This document shows positions 1 through 8,534 of a stretch of DNA of 64,000 nt, piece by piece. A model generated the notes under the pieces. The model saw only the letters and a program-made list of their open reading frames with translations, made no database searches and was not told where the DNA came from. The position numbers were made by a program, and so were the translations under genes. The stretch's first letter is position 1, and each line of letters opens with the position of its first letter. Source of the DNA: Fermentibacter sp964564435 (GTDB lineage: Bacteria > Fermentibacterota > Fermentibacteria > Fermentibacterales > Fermentibacteraceae); NCBI GenBank assembly GCA_964564435.1, contig CAZMAT010000003.1, positions 62,001-126,000 of the forward strand. Reading direction: 5' to 3'.

Positions 1-8
1 ACAACAGG

Positions 9-1931
9 ATGCCCGCCCAGGGCCGGGTCCGCGACACCGAGCATGAACTCCTGAAGAGGCTGTTCAGGACGGGAGACGGAGCCAAGACCATAGACAACCT
101 GATATCCGACCTGCTGAAGGTGCCCGGTCTGGAGGGCGAACGGGCATCCAGCCTCATCGAGACCGTGAGGACGCTCTGCTCTGCGTTCGGCAGGCAGGCG
201 GCATGGCAGGACCCGTCCGATGTCACCCTGGCGCAGTTCCTCGAGAAGGGGTTCCCCAGGATCATCTCGGCGCTCGTCGACTGCCCCGAGGCTCTGGACA
301 CGATAACGCCATCCCGGATGATGGACCTGGTCGGCAGGCTCATGCCGTCGAACTCGGTGACCGACGCCGATCCCCAGATCGCGAGGTGGCAGACCAGGAC
401 CGGGGCTTCGTTCTTCGGCATGGTCCTGCCCACGGCTATCGAGATCCTTCCCGACGAGCCCGGGACGCTTGCGCTCTTCGTCGAGTCCATCTCCGACCAG
501 GCGATGCGATCGGTACAGGGGCTGCCTGCCGGAGCCGGATACCTCAACGAGGTCGCGGGGCGTCTCGAGCACCTGCTCATCGAATCCTACGCCGCCAAGA
601 TCAGGATCCTCGGCGGGAGGAGGGGCGAAGCCGCCCCCGAGATCCCCGAGAACTGGGCCGCAGACGTCTATTCGGGATGGAGCTCGGTCAGGGCCTCCGA
701 GGCGGCGCTGATGAAGGAGGCCACGCAGGTCTCCAGGATCCTCACGGGCGACAGGAAGATCCAGAGGGTCTTCATCCACCAGGCCCGCAAGCTGTGGGAG
801 GGCCTCTCCCGCGCAGGCCTGCTCGCCCGGCCCTCGATGCTCAGGAACCCGCGCGAGGGCATGGCTCTCGTCTCCGAACTCGCCCACGGCGAGCTGCTCG
901 AGCTCTTCCGCCTCCACGAGCAGGGGGAGGGGCTGGTGACCCCCCAGACCATCGAAAGGGCCGAGAGGGTGTTCTCCCGCAGGACCTCCGACCATTCCGG
1001 CGAGAGCGCGAGCCGCACATGGCGCATGGAGGTGTTCACCCCGCTGGGCAACTGCCTCATCGACCTGCTCCTCCTCGACGGTGCGAGGACACCGGAGCTC
1101 GATACGCTCACCGACGGGTTCCTCGAGGTGGCGGAATTCCTGGGCAACGAGACGGGGGGCGACGAACTGCTCCTCGCATTCCAGAGATGCCTCTCGTCGG
1201 GCTCCTACGGAGTCGGCGAGTCCGGAGTCGCGCAGGCCCTGAAGGCCGCCGAGAAGCAGCTGTTCCGCCCCCTGTGGCGCCGAAGGGCGATGAGCAGGAT
1301 CGAACTGGTCATCGCAGGCATGGGCAACAGGGAGAAGCTCGTGGACCGCCTGCTGGACAGGGTTGCGAGGGAGCCGGGAGTCGTCTCGCAGGTGAAGTTC
1401 CTCCGCAGGTTCGGCCCGCTGTTCCTCACCATCGAGGAAGTGATCCTCGAGTTCGAGGACAAGCGTCAGGAGCTCGGCGTCAGGGACTGCCTGAACGGCG
1501 TCTGGCTTCTGGCGGGGAGCGGCAGGGAGCCCGCCGGCGTGGCAGAGGCCGCAAGGGAGGCCTTCGAGGCCGCCTCCGAGGTGTTCAGGAGCATACGCCG
1601 CAGAAAGGGCGAGATCACCGCCGTCGAGGCCGAGGAGATAAGCGCGGAGATGCGCAGGCGCTACAGGGACAACGCCGACGTGGTCGCGACCTTGCTCAGG
1701 TGGACGCTCGATCCCGCTCGCGAGGAGCTGCTGGGCGTGCTCGAGGGACATCCCGTCCTTCTCGAGACGATAAGCAGGGATACGGAACTCATCCACCTCA
1801 TGGACGGGCTCTTCAGCGAACCCGGCTTCCTGAACGGCGTCTCGGCCCTCGCCGATGACCCGGAGGAGCTCAGGAAACATCTCCTGAAGATGGCCGAAGG
1901 CAGGAGAGGCGCCCTGGAGGACGACGACTGA
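9..1931 (+). CDS. Large helical protein of unknown function
   Basis: I do not recognise a family. The 640-residue product is acidic and predominantly helical by composition, with no signal peptide, transmembrane segment, Cys cluster or nucleotide-binding motif. Many short amphipathic helices with Leu-Leu pairs would suit an alpha-solenoid or scaffolding fold, but that is inference. The ATG lies at the window edge and the frame stays open through bases 3-8, so the true start may lie outside. It ends one base before the asparaginase start, so the two are probably co-transcribed. G+C and codon use match the neighbours, so it is a resident gene. Confidence 0.7.
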   Translation: MPAQGRVRDTEHELLKRLFRTGDGAKTIDNLISDLLKVPGLEGERASSLIETVRTLCSAFGRQAAWQDPSDVTLAQFLEKGFPRIISALVDCPEALDTITPSRMMDLVGRLMPSNSVTDADPQIARWQTRTGASFFGMVLPTAIEILPDEPGTLALFVESISDQAMRSVQGLPAGAGYLNEVAGRLEHLLIESYAAKIRILGGRRGEAAPEIPENWAADVYSGWSSVRASEAALMKEATQVSRILTGDRKIQRVFIHQARKLWEGLSRAGLLARPSMLRNPREGMALVSELAHGELLELFRLHEQGEGLVTPQTIERAERVFSRRTSDHSGESASRTWRMEVFTPLGNCLIDLLLLDGARTPELDTLTDGFLEVAEFLGNETGGDELLLAFQRCLSSGSYGVGESGVAQALKAAEKQLFRPLWRRRAMSRIELVIAGMGNREKLVDRLLDRVAREPGVVSQVKFLRRFGPLFLTIEEVILEFEDKRQELGVRDCLNGVWLLAGSGREPAGVAEAAREAFEAASEVFRSIRRRKGEITAVEAEEISAEMRRRYRDNADVVATLLRWTLDPAREELLGVLEGHPVLLETISRDTELIHLMDGLFSEPGFLNGVSALADDPEELRKHLLKMAEGRRGALEDDD

Positions 1932-1932
1932 G

Positions 1933-2910
1933 ATGAGGGTGGCGATCGTCTCCACGGGAGGCACCATCGACATGGTCCCGGGGCCTTCCGGGTTCCGCAT
2001 CGACGAGTCCGACACTGCTCCGGGCCGCCCCCCCGAGGGGGCCGTTCCGTCCGGATACGAGACCGAGCAGTTCAAGCTCTTCGCCCTGCCGAGCCCCCAC
2101 ATGACGCCTTCCCGCATGGCGGAACTGTGCCGCTTCCTGGGCAGGCTCGCGGCCTCCGGCAGGTTCGACGGGATAGTCGTGACTCATGGCACCGACACCC
2201 TGGAGGAGAGCGCATTCCTCGCGGACATCAGCCTGGGATGCTCGTGCCCGGTGGTATTCACTGCCGCCATGAGGAGTTCCTCCGAACTCGGCGTGGACGG
2301 CCCGAGGAACCTCAGGGGGGCCATCCTGACCGCCACATGTCCGGAGTTTCGTAATTTCGGAGTTGCGGTCGTGCTGAACGACGAGATCCACGCAGCAGGA
2401 AGGGTGACGAAGACCTACACCAGCAACGTGAGCAGCTTCGCTTCTCCCGGGTACGGCCCCCTCGGCTTCGTGGACGAGGACAGGGTCTTCCTCGTGAACA
2501 GACCGTGCTGGAGGCTGGAACTGCCCCCCGGCGAGCTGTCCCTCGACGAGAGGGTCGGTCTGGTGCGCACGGCAGCCGGGCTCGGCGCGCGCGAACTGCG
2601 CTTCTGCCGCGAGTCCGGCGACAGAGCCGTGGTGCTCGAGGCCTTCGGCAGGGGGAACGTGCCCCCCGACGTGGCCGACGAGGTCGGTGAATCAGCCCGT
2701 CACGGCATGCTCGTCGCCGTCGTGAGCAGATGCTATGTGGGCCGCGTCCTGGGGGTCTACGGCTATCCCGGCGGAGGTTCCGACCTCGTATCCCGGGGGG
2801 CCCTCCTGGCTGGCGACATGCACGGACACAAACTGAGGCTCTTCCTGATGGCCGCCCTGGGCGCGGGGCTCGACAGGGAAGCCGTTTCGGCGCTGCTGGA
2901 GCGGCTGTGA
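1933..2910 (+). CDS. ansA: L-asparaginase (type I-like)
   Basis: Hydrolyses L-asparagine to aspartate and ammonia. The 325-residue product carries both asparaginase signatures: the N-terminal STGGTI motif with its nucleophilic Thr near residue 10, and THGTDTLEES near residues 84-93 with the second catalytic Thr-Asp pair. A conserved AAMR stretch follows near residue 114. There is no signal peptide, so it should be cytoplasmic. Length matches the family (about 325-340). It starts one base after the preceding stop. Glutaminase or Glu-tRNA amidotransferase-related (GatD-like) activity cannot be excluded, but no GatD N-terminal domain is present. Confidence 0.9.
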   Translation: MRVAIVSTGGTIDMVPGPSGFRIDESDTAPGRPPEGAVPSGYETEQFKLFALPSPHMTPSRMAELCRFLGRLAASGRFDGIVVTHGTDTLEESAFLADISLGCSCPVVFTAAMRSSSELGVDGPRNLRGAILTATCPEFRNFGVAVVLNDEIHAAGRVTKTYTSNVSSFASPGYGPLGFVDEDRVFLVNRPCWRLELPPGELSLDERVGLVRTAAGLGARELRFCRESGDRAVVLEAFGRGNVPPDVADEVGESARHGMLVAVVSRCYVGRVLGVYGYPGGGSDLVSRGALLAGDMHGHKLRLFLMAALGAGLDREAVSALLERL

Positions 2911-2935
2911 CCGCACGCGCGGGACTGGAGGATCC

Positions 2936-3265
2936 ATGTCGGGCGGCGGGCTGACCATATCCGTGATCCCCCACAGCGGGAAGCCGCCCAGGCAGATGGA
3001 GTTCTCCGGCACCCGGCTGCTTCTTCTGCGTGTCGGCGCGGGTTTGACTATATTGATCCTCCTGGGTGCAATCCTGATCATCGCGCTCGGGATGGCCGGG
3101 TCGATCGGGAGCAGGCCTCTGGCCGACAGGATAGAGGCACTTGAGGATTCGCTCGAGGAGGCCCGCGGAATAGAGGCGAGGCTCGACTCGATCGAGGCCG
3201 AGCTGGGCGAGATCAGGCTCGTACGCGAGAGGCTCGAGAACATTTCCGAGCTGGCCGGCCCCTGA
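2936..3265 (+). CDS. Bitopic membrane protein, M23-peptidase N-terminus-like, beside bactofilin
   Basis: A 109-residue protein with a short cytoplasmic head containing ISVIPHSGKPPRQMEF (residues about 7-22), one transmembrane segment (about 28-54, rich in Leu/Ile) and a periplasmic coiled coil (about 60-105). The head and membrane layout resemble the N-terminal part of bactofilin-associated M23 endopeptidases (LmdC type), but the protein stops after the coiled coil and has no peptidase domain. SD-like GGAGG lies just upstream of the ATG. The bactofilin starts 23 bp downstream, so a membrane anchor for the bactofilin polymer is plausible. Function is inferred from context. Confidence 0.75.
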   Translation: MSGGGLTISVIPHSGKPPRQMEFSGTRLLLLRVGAGLTILILLGAILIIALGMAGSIGSRPLADRIEALEDSLEEARGIEARLDSIEAELGEIRLVRERLENISELAGP

Positions 3266-3288
3266 GGGGCGGGCCCGGGAGGCTGGCA

Positions 3289-3651
3289 ATGGGCCGTGAC
3301 GATTCATCACGCGCGTCCTCGATGAACTCCATCGTCGGGTCGGGAAGCGTCTTCAACGGGACTCTCAGGATGGACGGGGGGTTGCGTGTCGATGGTACCG
3401 TCGAGGGCCAGATCGACGTCTCCGGAACCCTCACCGTGGGCCATGACGGGCTGATCCGGGGCGATGTGAGCGCGACCCAGGCGATCATCGGCGGGACGAT
3501 AATCGGCACCGTCCGCGCCGACCGCCAGCTCGAGCTCCAGCATGGTTCCAGGGTCGAGGGCGACATCTTCACGAGGTCACTGATAATCGAGGACGGGGTT
3601 TTTTTCGAGGGCAACTGCCGCATGCGCCCCGAGGGCGAGCACGAATCCTGA
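3289..3651 (+). CDS. Bactofilin (polymer-forming cytoskeletal protein)
   Basis: Bactofilins form nucleotide-independent beta-helical filaments that scaffold cell-wall enzymes at the membrane. The 120-residue product shows the regular hydrophobic/Gly repeat of the right-handed beta-helix from about residue 14 to 110: GSGSVFNGTL, GTVEGQIDVSG, GLIRGDVSAT, GTIIGTVRAD, GSRVEGDIFT. Short polar tails flank it, as is usual. Length is typical. It follows the small membrane protein with a 23-bp gap, a pairing that usually couples bactofilin to an M23 peptidase. SD GGGAGG precedes the ATG. Confidence 0.92.
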   Translation: MGRDDSSRASSMNSIVGSGSVFNGTLRMDGGLRVDGTVEGQIDVSGTLTVGHDGLIRGDVSATQAIIGGTIIGTVRADRQLELQHGSRVEGDIFTRSLIIEDGVFFEGNCRMRPEGEHES

Positions 3652-3661
3652 CACCCGTCCG

Positions 3662-3768
3662 TGTGGAAAATGTGGAAAAGCCCCCCGGGTTGTGCAGAAC
3701 CAGACAAAATGTTCGATATCTTGCGTTTGTGCCTGCCACCTAAAGGGATTTGGAAGGTGGTTTCCACA
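3662..3768. promoter_or_regulatory. Leader of the V-ATPase operon with DnaA-box-like repeats and hairpins
   Basis: The 160-bp gap before the ATPase operon holds two adjacent direct copies of TGTGGAAAA (3662-3670 and 3671-3679), whose complement TTTTCCACA fits the DnaA-box consensus TTWTNCACA. An inverted near-copy, GTTTCCACA, lies at 3760-3768. Between them is a comparatively AT-rich stretch. Two competing inverted repeats are also present: CCACCT/AGGTGG (3736-3741 with 3755-3760) and TGGAA/TTCCA (3751-3755 with 3762-3766). No clear sigma70 promoter is visible. Role unknown: operator, DnaA target or chance. Confidence 0.4.
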
Positions 3769-3813
3769 AGTCGATGATGCAGCGTGTCGACTTCATCGAA
3801 AGGCGGAACCGGT

Positions 3814-4128
3814 TTGACTGGCTCCCTCGACATCCTTAGACAGGCCGAGAGCGAAGCCCGGCAGATCCTCGACGACGCAAGGCGCAAGTCGGCATCGGTG
3901 AGGGCGGGCATCAAGGACGAGACGGCCTCTCTCCGCGAGGAACTGGTGCGAAGGGTGGCCTCCGAGGCCGGGAAGAGGCATTCGGCGGTGCAGGGTGCGG
4001 TGGCCGGCGAGAGGGACAGGCTGATGAGGGAGGCGGAGAGTGCCGTGGAGGCACTCCGCATGCGCGAGGACGAGCTCTCCGGAAGGGCATACGAGATCCT
4101 GTCGGGCCGTCTGACTGGGCGGGAGTAG
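3814..4128 (+). CDS. ntpF: V-type ATPase peripheral-stalk subunit G/H-like
   Basis: A short, almost entirely coiled-coil protein rich in Ala, Glu and Arg (ILRQAESEARQILDDAR near the N-terminus). It should pair with subunit E to form the peripheral stalk of the V-type ATPase. First gene of the operon, four bases before subunit I. Start: the TTG at 3814 has an AAAGGCGG SD six bases upstream and gives the usual short N-terminus. The alternative GTG at 3784 would add ten residues without a good SD. About 104 residues, typical for the family. The assignment rests on composition and position, since this subunit is poorly conserved. Confidence 0.8.
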   Translation: MTGSLDILRQAESEARQILDDARRKSASVRAGIKDETASLREELVRRVASEAGKRHSAVQGAVAGERDRLMREAESAVEALRMREDELSGRAYEILSGRLTGRE

Positions 4129-4132
4129 CGGC

Positions 4133-6154
4133 TTGGCCATCGACAGCGTATCCAAGGTGCAGGCGGTCTGCCACTCCTCCGCGCGTGACGGGATGGTCGC
4201 CGTCCTCGAATCGAGCGGCTCCTTCCATCCGGTATCCCGCGAGGAAGGACACGACTGGCTCCTTCCCGCCGGCACGGACACCACGATGCTCGCCGGGCAG
4301 ATCGACGAACTCGAAGCGGTGATAGGCTTCCTCAGGGAGTTCGTGCCGAAGCCAGGTCTCTCCGAGCGGATGGGGGCCGTCCCGAGGAGCGTCCCGGCCG
4401 AGAGGCTCTCAGCCCTCCTCGAAGACGACGATCTGCTCTGGAGGGCTCGCCGCGCCTGGCGCATCGCGATGCTGATCTCCGAGCGCAGCGGCGACCTGCA
4501 CGAGACCGTCGAAGAGATCTCGTTCCTCGAAGGCTGGTCTGGTCTTCCCTGCGCTATAGACGAACTCGGCAGGCACGGCTCCTTCACCGCCCAGGCCGGC
4601 TCCTGCCCGGCCGAGAACGCACCCGGGCTGATCGAGCTCGGACGCTCGGAACCGCTTCTGTCCGTCGAGCCTGCCGGGCCATCGACCCGCAGGGAACCGG
4701 CAAGGCTACTCGTCGTCACTCACGACGGCGCTCCCGAGGAGGTGCGCCAGGAGATCGTCCGGCTGGGATTCTCCGCAGTCGACTTCGCTGCGCGCCGCGG
4801 CAGCGTGCGAAAGCTCCTGGAAGCCTCCGAACTCCGCAGGAAGGCCCTCGAGAAGCGTATAGAGGCCTTCAGGGCCGAAGCTGCCGGGCTGGCCGCGGAT
4901 CTCCCGGCCCTCGAAGAGCTGCGCGATGCCGCAGGCATGCTCCTCGAGCGGCTTTCAGCCGCCGGATCCGGCCTCCGCGGCGACAGGTTGTTCCTGATTC
5001 GAGGCTGGGTGCGGGACCGCGATTTCGGAGCGCTCGAGAAGTCTGTCTCCGGGCTCGGCGATGCCTTCCTCGAGCGGATCGAGCCGGAGGAGGGCGAGGT
5101 CCCGCCTTCGGCCGCGACGGAATCGCGCCTGATCGACCCCTACATGATGCTCACGGAGATGTTCGGCAGCCCTTCGCCGGCCGATCCCGACCCGACTCCC
5201 CTGATGGCTCCGTTCTACGCGCTCTTCCTCGGGATCTGCGTCGGCGACGCGGGATACGGAGCGGTTCTCGCCCTCGTCTCGGGTCTCGGGCTGCTGTCGG
5301 CCAGGCGCAGGGGACAGAGGAACAGGCTCTTCGGAGTCCTCTTCCAGGGCGGCCTCGCCGCGATAGTGGTCGGGGTCTTCTTCGGCGGCTGGTTCGGGAT
5401 GGACAGGGCCCTCCTGCCCGCTTTCCTCGTCGCGCCGTCGCGCCTTCTCGATTCCCTGGTGCCGGGAGGCGCCGCCTACAGCACTTCCATGCAGTTCCTC
5501 TACACCACGATGGCCCTCGGGATCGTGCAGCTCCTCGCCGGTGTGCTCGTGAACTTCGTGAAGCGCTGGAAGGCGGGCGAACGGCTTACGGTGATCCTCG
5601 AGCAGACGGGATGGGTGCTCTCCACCCTCGGGCTCTTCCCGTGGCTCTTCAACCACTACCTCCTGGTGGGCGTCCTGTACGACAGCTCGGGCCCGCTCGA
5701 CCGCGTCTTCCTGATGAGCCTCTTCGCCGGCGCCGTGCTCATCTTCGTCATGGGCGGCCGGGAGGCCAAGGGTTTCGGGAAGGTCGGGCTGGGCGCGATG
5801 GCGGCGTACGGCATAGTGAACCTTCTCGCCGATGCGCTGTCCTATTCGCGGCTCTTCGCCCTCTCCCTCTCCGGCGGCATAATAGCCACCGTCGTCAACC
5901 AGATATCCCGCATGCTGCCCGGCACCGACATCCCGGGAGTGGGGCTCCTCATCACCATCCCCGTGCTCATCGGCGGGCACCTCTTCAACCTCGCGATGTC
6001 CGTCCTCGGCGGTTTCATCCATACCGCGAGGCTCCAGTTCGTCGAGTTCTTCGGCAAGTTCTACGAGGGGACGGGGGCCCCGTTCTCCCCATTGCGCTAC
6101 AGACCGCAGTACGTAAACATCGTCCGGAAGATTCCCGAAGGGGGTAGCAGGTGA
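4133..6154 (+). CDS. ntpI: V-type ATPase membrane subunit I (a)
   Basis: The stator subunit that carries the ion half-channels. The N-terminal half (about residues 1-340) is the soluble alpha/beta arm that contacts the peripheral stalks. The C-terminal half has about seven hydrophobic segments, including FYALFLGICVGDAGYG (about 362-377) and LSYSRLFALSLSGG (about 566-579), both hallmarks of V/A-ATPase subunit I and containing the essential Arg. At 673 residues it is of normal size. It starts with TTG, and its last four bases form a GTGA overlap with subunit K, so the two membrane subunits are translationally coupled. Confidence 0.95.
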   Translation: MAIDSVSKVQAVCHSSARDGMVAVLESSGSFHPVSREEGHDWLLPAGTDTTMLAGQIDELEAVIGFLREFVPKPGLSERMGAVPRSVPAERLSALLEDDDLLWRARRAWRIAMLISERSGDLHETVEEISFLEGWSGLPCAIDELGRHGSFTAQAGSCPAENAPGLIELGRSEPLLSVEPAGPSTRREPARLLVVTHDGAPEEVRQEIVRLGFSAVDFAARRGSVRKLLEASELRRKALEKRIEAFRAEAAGLAADLPALEELRDAAGMLLERLSAAGSGLRGDRLFLIRGWVRDRDFGALEKSVSGLGDAFLERIEPEEGEVPPSAATESRLIDPYMMLTEMFGSPSPADPDPTPLMAPFYALFLGICVGDAGYGAVLALVSGLGLLSARRRGQRNRLFGVLFQGGLAAIVVGVFFGGWFGMDRALLPAFLVAPSRLLDSLVPGGAAYSTSMQFLYTTMALGIVQLLAGVLVNFVKRWKAGERLTVILEQTGWVLSTLGLFPWLFNHYLLVGVLYDSSGPLDRVFLMSLFAGAVLIFVMGGREAKGFGKVGLGAMAAYGIVNLLADALSYSRLFALSLSGGIIATVVNQISRMLPGTDIPGVGLLITIPVLIGGHLFNLAMSVLGGFIHTARLQFVEFFGKFYEGTGAPFSPLRYRPQYVNIVRKIPEGGSR

Positions 6155-6594
6155 ACGAGTTCCTGTCATACTCCGGTGTTGCCATGGCCGCCGCTCTAGC
6201 GGGCATCGGCTCCGCCATAGGCGTAGGCATGGTCGGCCAGGCGGCCGCCGGGGTGCTGAGCGTCGACCCCAAGAAGTTCGGAAAGCTCCTCCTCCTGGTG
6301 GCCCTCCCGGGAACGCAGGGCATCTATGGCTTCGTCATCGCGTTCCTCCTCCTGCAGAAGGTCACTGCGCAGACCGAGATCACCTCCTCCTTCGCCATGC
6401 AGGCGTTCCTGGCCGGGCTCCCCGTCGCCTTCGCCGGGCTGCTCTCGGCCATCCACCAGGCCAAGGTCGGCGTATCCGGCGTGGCCCTCGCCTCCAAGCA
6501 GCCCGCGGATGCCACAAAGGGCCTGATCCTGGCCGTCTTCGTCGAGTTCTACGCCATCCTCGGCTTCCTCGTGTCCTTCCTGATGCTTCCGTAG
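6151..6594 (+). CDS. ntpK: V-type ATPase proteolipid subunit K (c-ring), Na+-type
   Basis: The rotor ring subunit: 147 residues forming two fused hairpins (four transmembrane helices). The ion site can be read directly. LPGTQG (residues 52-57) gives Leu52, Thr55 and Gln56; AIHQAKV (100-106) gives Gln103; and VEFYAILGF (131-139) gives the carboxylate Glu132. These align with the Na+ ligands Leu61, Thr64, Gln65, Gln110 and Glu139 of E. hirae NtpK, so Na+ rather than H+ coupling is the best reading. Only the second hairpin carries a Glu, as in other V-type rings. Start GTG, overlapping the stop of subunit I. Confidence 0.96.
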   Translation: MNEFLSYSGVAMAAALAGIGSAIGVGMVGQAAAGVLSVDPKKFGKLLLLVALPGTQGIYGFVIAFLLLQKVTAQTEITSSFAMQAFLAGLPVAFAGLLSAIHQAKVGVSGVALASKQPADATKGLILAVFVEFYAILGFLVSFLMLP

Positions 6595-6603
6595 GCGGGC
6601 GGG

Positions 6604-7203
6604 ATGTCTCTCGAAGCCATAGCCGAACGCATCAGGGAGGATGCCGCGAAGGAGGCCGCGTCGATCGCAGGGGCCGCGGACGCCGAGCGCAGGGAGGCCC
6701 TGGATGCCGCCCGGAGGCAGCTGGAGGATGAATTCGCGCGCAGCCTCGACAGGATTTCGAGGGAGGCCTCCGAACAGGAGGCGAGGTTGAGGTTCCACGC
6801 CGCGAGCGAGGCCCGCCGTCTCGTCGAGAACGAGAAGAGGATGCTCCTGGACCGGGCCATCTCGAACGCAGTCGACAGGCTTGCGGGACTCCCGCCTGCG
6901 CAGTACGGCGAGCTCATCTCCTCGATACTCGCATCATGCACCATGACCGGTGATATCGATGTATCAATCTCCCCCGCCGACGAGGGCAGGATAACGCCCG
7001 CCCTCCTGTCCGGGGCCTCGGGCGGCGGCAGGAACTTCCGCCTTTCCCCGACAAGGCATGCGGGCAGGGGTGGAGTCGTCCTGACTTCGGGCGGAGTGAG
7101 CCTCAACGCGACATTCTCCATGCTCGCCTCGCTCGAGCGCGAGCGGATCGTGATGCAGCTCGCCCCGCTCGTCGCCGAAGCCGCATCCGGGACAAAGGGA
7201 TGA
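6604..7203 (+). CDS. ntpE: V-type ATPase subunit E
   Basis: Peripheral-stalk subunit, 199 residues: a long N-terminal coiled coil (about 1-95, rich in Ala/Glu/Arg) followed by a compact C-terminal domain that binds the head through subunit B. GGVVLTSGGVSLNATF near residues 157-172 corresponds to the conserved GG(V/I)...G.I.N.T motif of the family. It begins nine bases after subunit K and ends with an ATGA overlap into subunit C. Size and position match the ntp operon of Enterococcus. Confidence 0.9.
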   Translation: MSLEAIAERIREDAAKEAASIAGAADAERREALDAARRQLEDEFARSLDRISREASEQEARLRFHAASEARRLVENEKRMLLDRAISNAVDRLAGLPPAQYGELISSILASCTMTGDIDVSISPADEGRITPALLSGASGGGRNFRLSPTRHAGRGGVVLTSGGVSLNATFSMLASLERERIVMQLAPLVAEAASGTKG

Positions 7204-8177
7204 GGAACCTCTACCTGTTCCCGAACGGCAGGGTCGGCGCCCTCGAGAAGGACCTCCTGAACGCCCGGACATGGCAGATGCTCCTCTCCGCCGCCGACGG
7301 GGCCGAGGCCGCCAGGCTCCTGGCCGACACCTGGTACGGGAGGTTCCCCGGCCTTTCTCAGGGCTCCTTCGAGTCGGTCTTCGACGCGGCCCAGGCCTCC
7401 ACCGAACAGGAGCTGGTCGAGCTGGCCGAGGATCAGGGCCTGATCAGGGGGATACTCCACAGGCGCGACGCCAGGAACGCCCGATACATCTGGAAGGCGG
7501 CGCTATGCGGCCCTGCCGGTGCGATTCCCGAGCTCGAGAGGCCGGGGATGTTCGAACACCCCGTGCTCGAGGCGGCGCTCACGGACGAGGGGGCGCGTGC
7601 GCTCCTGCCGCGGGCAATGGAGTCAGCAGCGGAGAAGCTCTCCGGCATGCCCTCCCCGACGCCCCTCGAGATCGACTCGGTGCTCGACGCCATGGCAGTC
7701 GAACTCGAACTCGAGGAACTCCCGGGCATGGAGCCCGGATTCAGGCGCTTCCTCGAGGCCCTCGTGGACATGCGGAACCTGATGATCTGCCTCAGGCTCG
7801 TCTCGTCGGGCAGGAAGGCGGAGGTCGCCTCCGGAGCCCTGTTCCCCGGCGGTTCGGCCTCCCGTGAGGCACTCGCGGCAGCCGCGCTCGAAGGCGCCCT
7901 CCCCGATCTCGTGTCGGAGACCGGGAATCTCGAGAGGCTCGGGCCCCTCGTGCGCGAAGCCGTCACTTCGAGGTCGTTCCTCGAACTCGAGCGCGAGTCG
8001 GACAGGATCCTGATGGACATGCTCGACGCAGGATCGTTCGAGCTGTTCGGCCCCGCGCCCCTGGCCGCATTCCTCCTCAAGAGGGAGATGGAGATCTCGC
8101 ACCTCAGGATCCTGCTCTCGGCGAAATCCGCCGGGATCGACAGGGCGCGCCTCCAGCGGCGCCTCCCCAGGGGGTAG
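7200..8177 (+). CDS. ntpC: V-type ATPase subunit C (d-like)
   Basis: Central-stalk funnel that joins the rotor ring to the axle (subunits D and F). The 325-residue helical protein has the family size, with repeated LEAL/DMRNLMICLRL segments (about residues 182-205) typical of subunit C/d. Sequence conservation is low in this family, so the call leans on length, helicity and its place between E and F. ATG overlaps the stop of subunit E. Confidence 0.86.
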   Translation: MRNLYLFPNGRVGALEKDLLNARTWQMLLSAADGAEAARLLADTWYGRFPGLSQGSFESVFDAAQASTEQELVELAEDQGLIRGILHRRDARNARYIWKAALCGPAGAIPELERPGMFEHPVLEAALTDEGARALLPRAMESAAEKLSGMPSPTPLEIDSVLDAMAVELELEELPGMEPGFRRFLEALVDMRNLMICLRLVSSGRKAEVASGALFPGGSASREALAAAALEGALPDLVSETGNLERLGPLVREAVTSRSFLELERESDRILMDMLDAGSFELFGPAPLAAFLLKREMEISHLRILLSAKSAGIDRARLQRRLPRG

Positions 8178-8183
8178 GCACTC

Positions 8184-8534
8184 ATGCAAGGGCAGGGCAT
8201 CGCGTTCATAGGCGACCCCGATTCCTCCCTTGGCTTCAGGGCCCTGGGAGTGGCCGTCTCCAACCCCTCCGGGGCCGAGGAGGCATCCAGGGCCTTCAGG
8301 AACGCCGTGAACGGCGGGGCGGCGGTGATAATCGTAACGGAGGCCGTGCTCGACCATCTCCGTGAAGAGATCGAGAAGACGGCAGCCAGGGCAATACCGG
8401 CGGTCATCGTGCTGCCGGGGATCTCCGGTTCCGCGGGCCGCGGCGGAGAGACCATAAGAAGACAGATAACGCGAGCAGTGGGCGTCGATCTCATGGCCGA
8501 GGACAGACAGCCCGCGGAGGGTTCCAGCCGATGA
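8184..8534 (+). CDS. ntpG: V-type ATPase subunit F
   Basis: Small rotor-stalk subunit, 116 residues. The N-terminal FIGDPDSSLGFRALGV (about 8-23) is the recognisable F-subunit strand-loop-helix (G...S..GFR..G), followed by AAVIIVTEAV and IPAVIVLPG, the other strands of its Rossmann-like fold. It ends in an ATGA overlap with the catalytic subunit A. Called NtpG in E. hirae. Confidence 0.9.
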   Translation: MQGQGIAFIGDPDSSLGFRALGVAVSNPSGAEEASRAFRNAVNGGAAVIIVTEAVLDHLREEIEKTAARAIPAVIVLPGISGSAGRGGETIRRQITRAVGVDLMAEDRQPAEGSSR

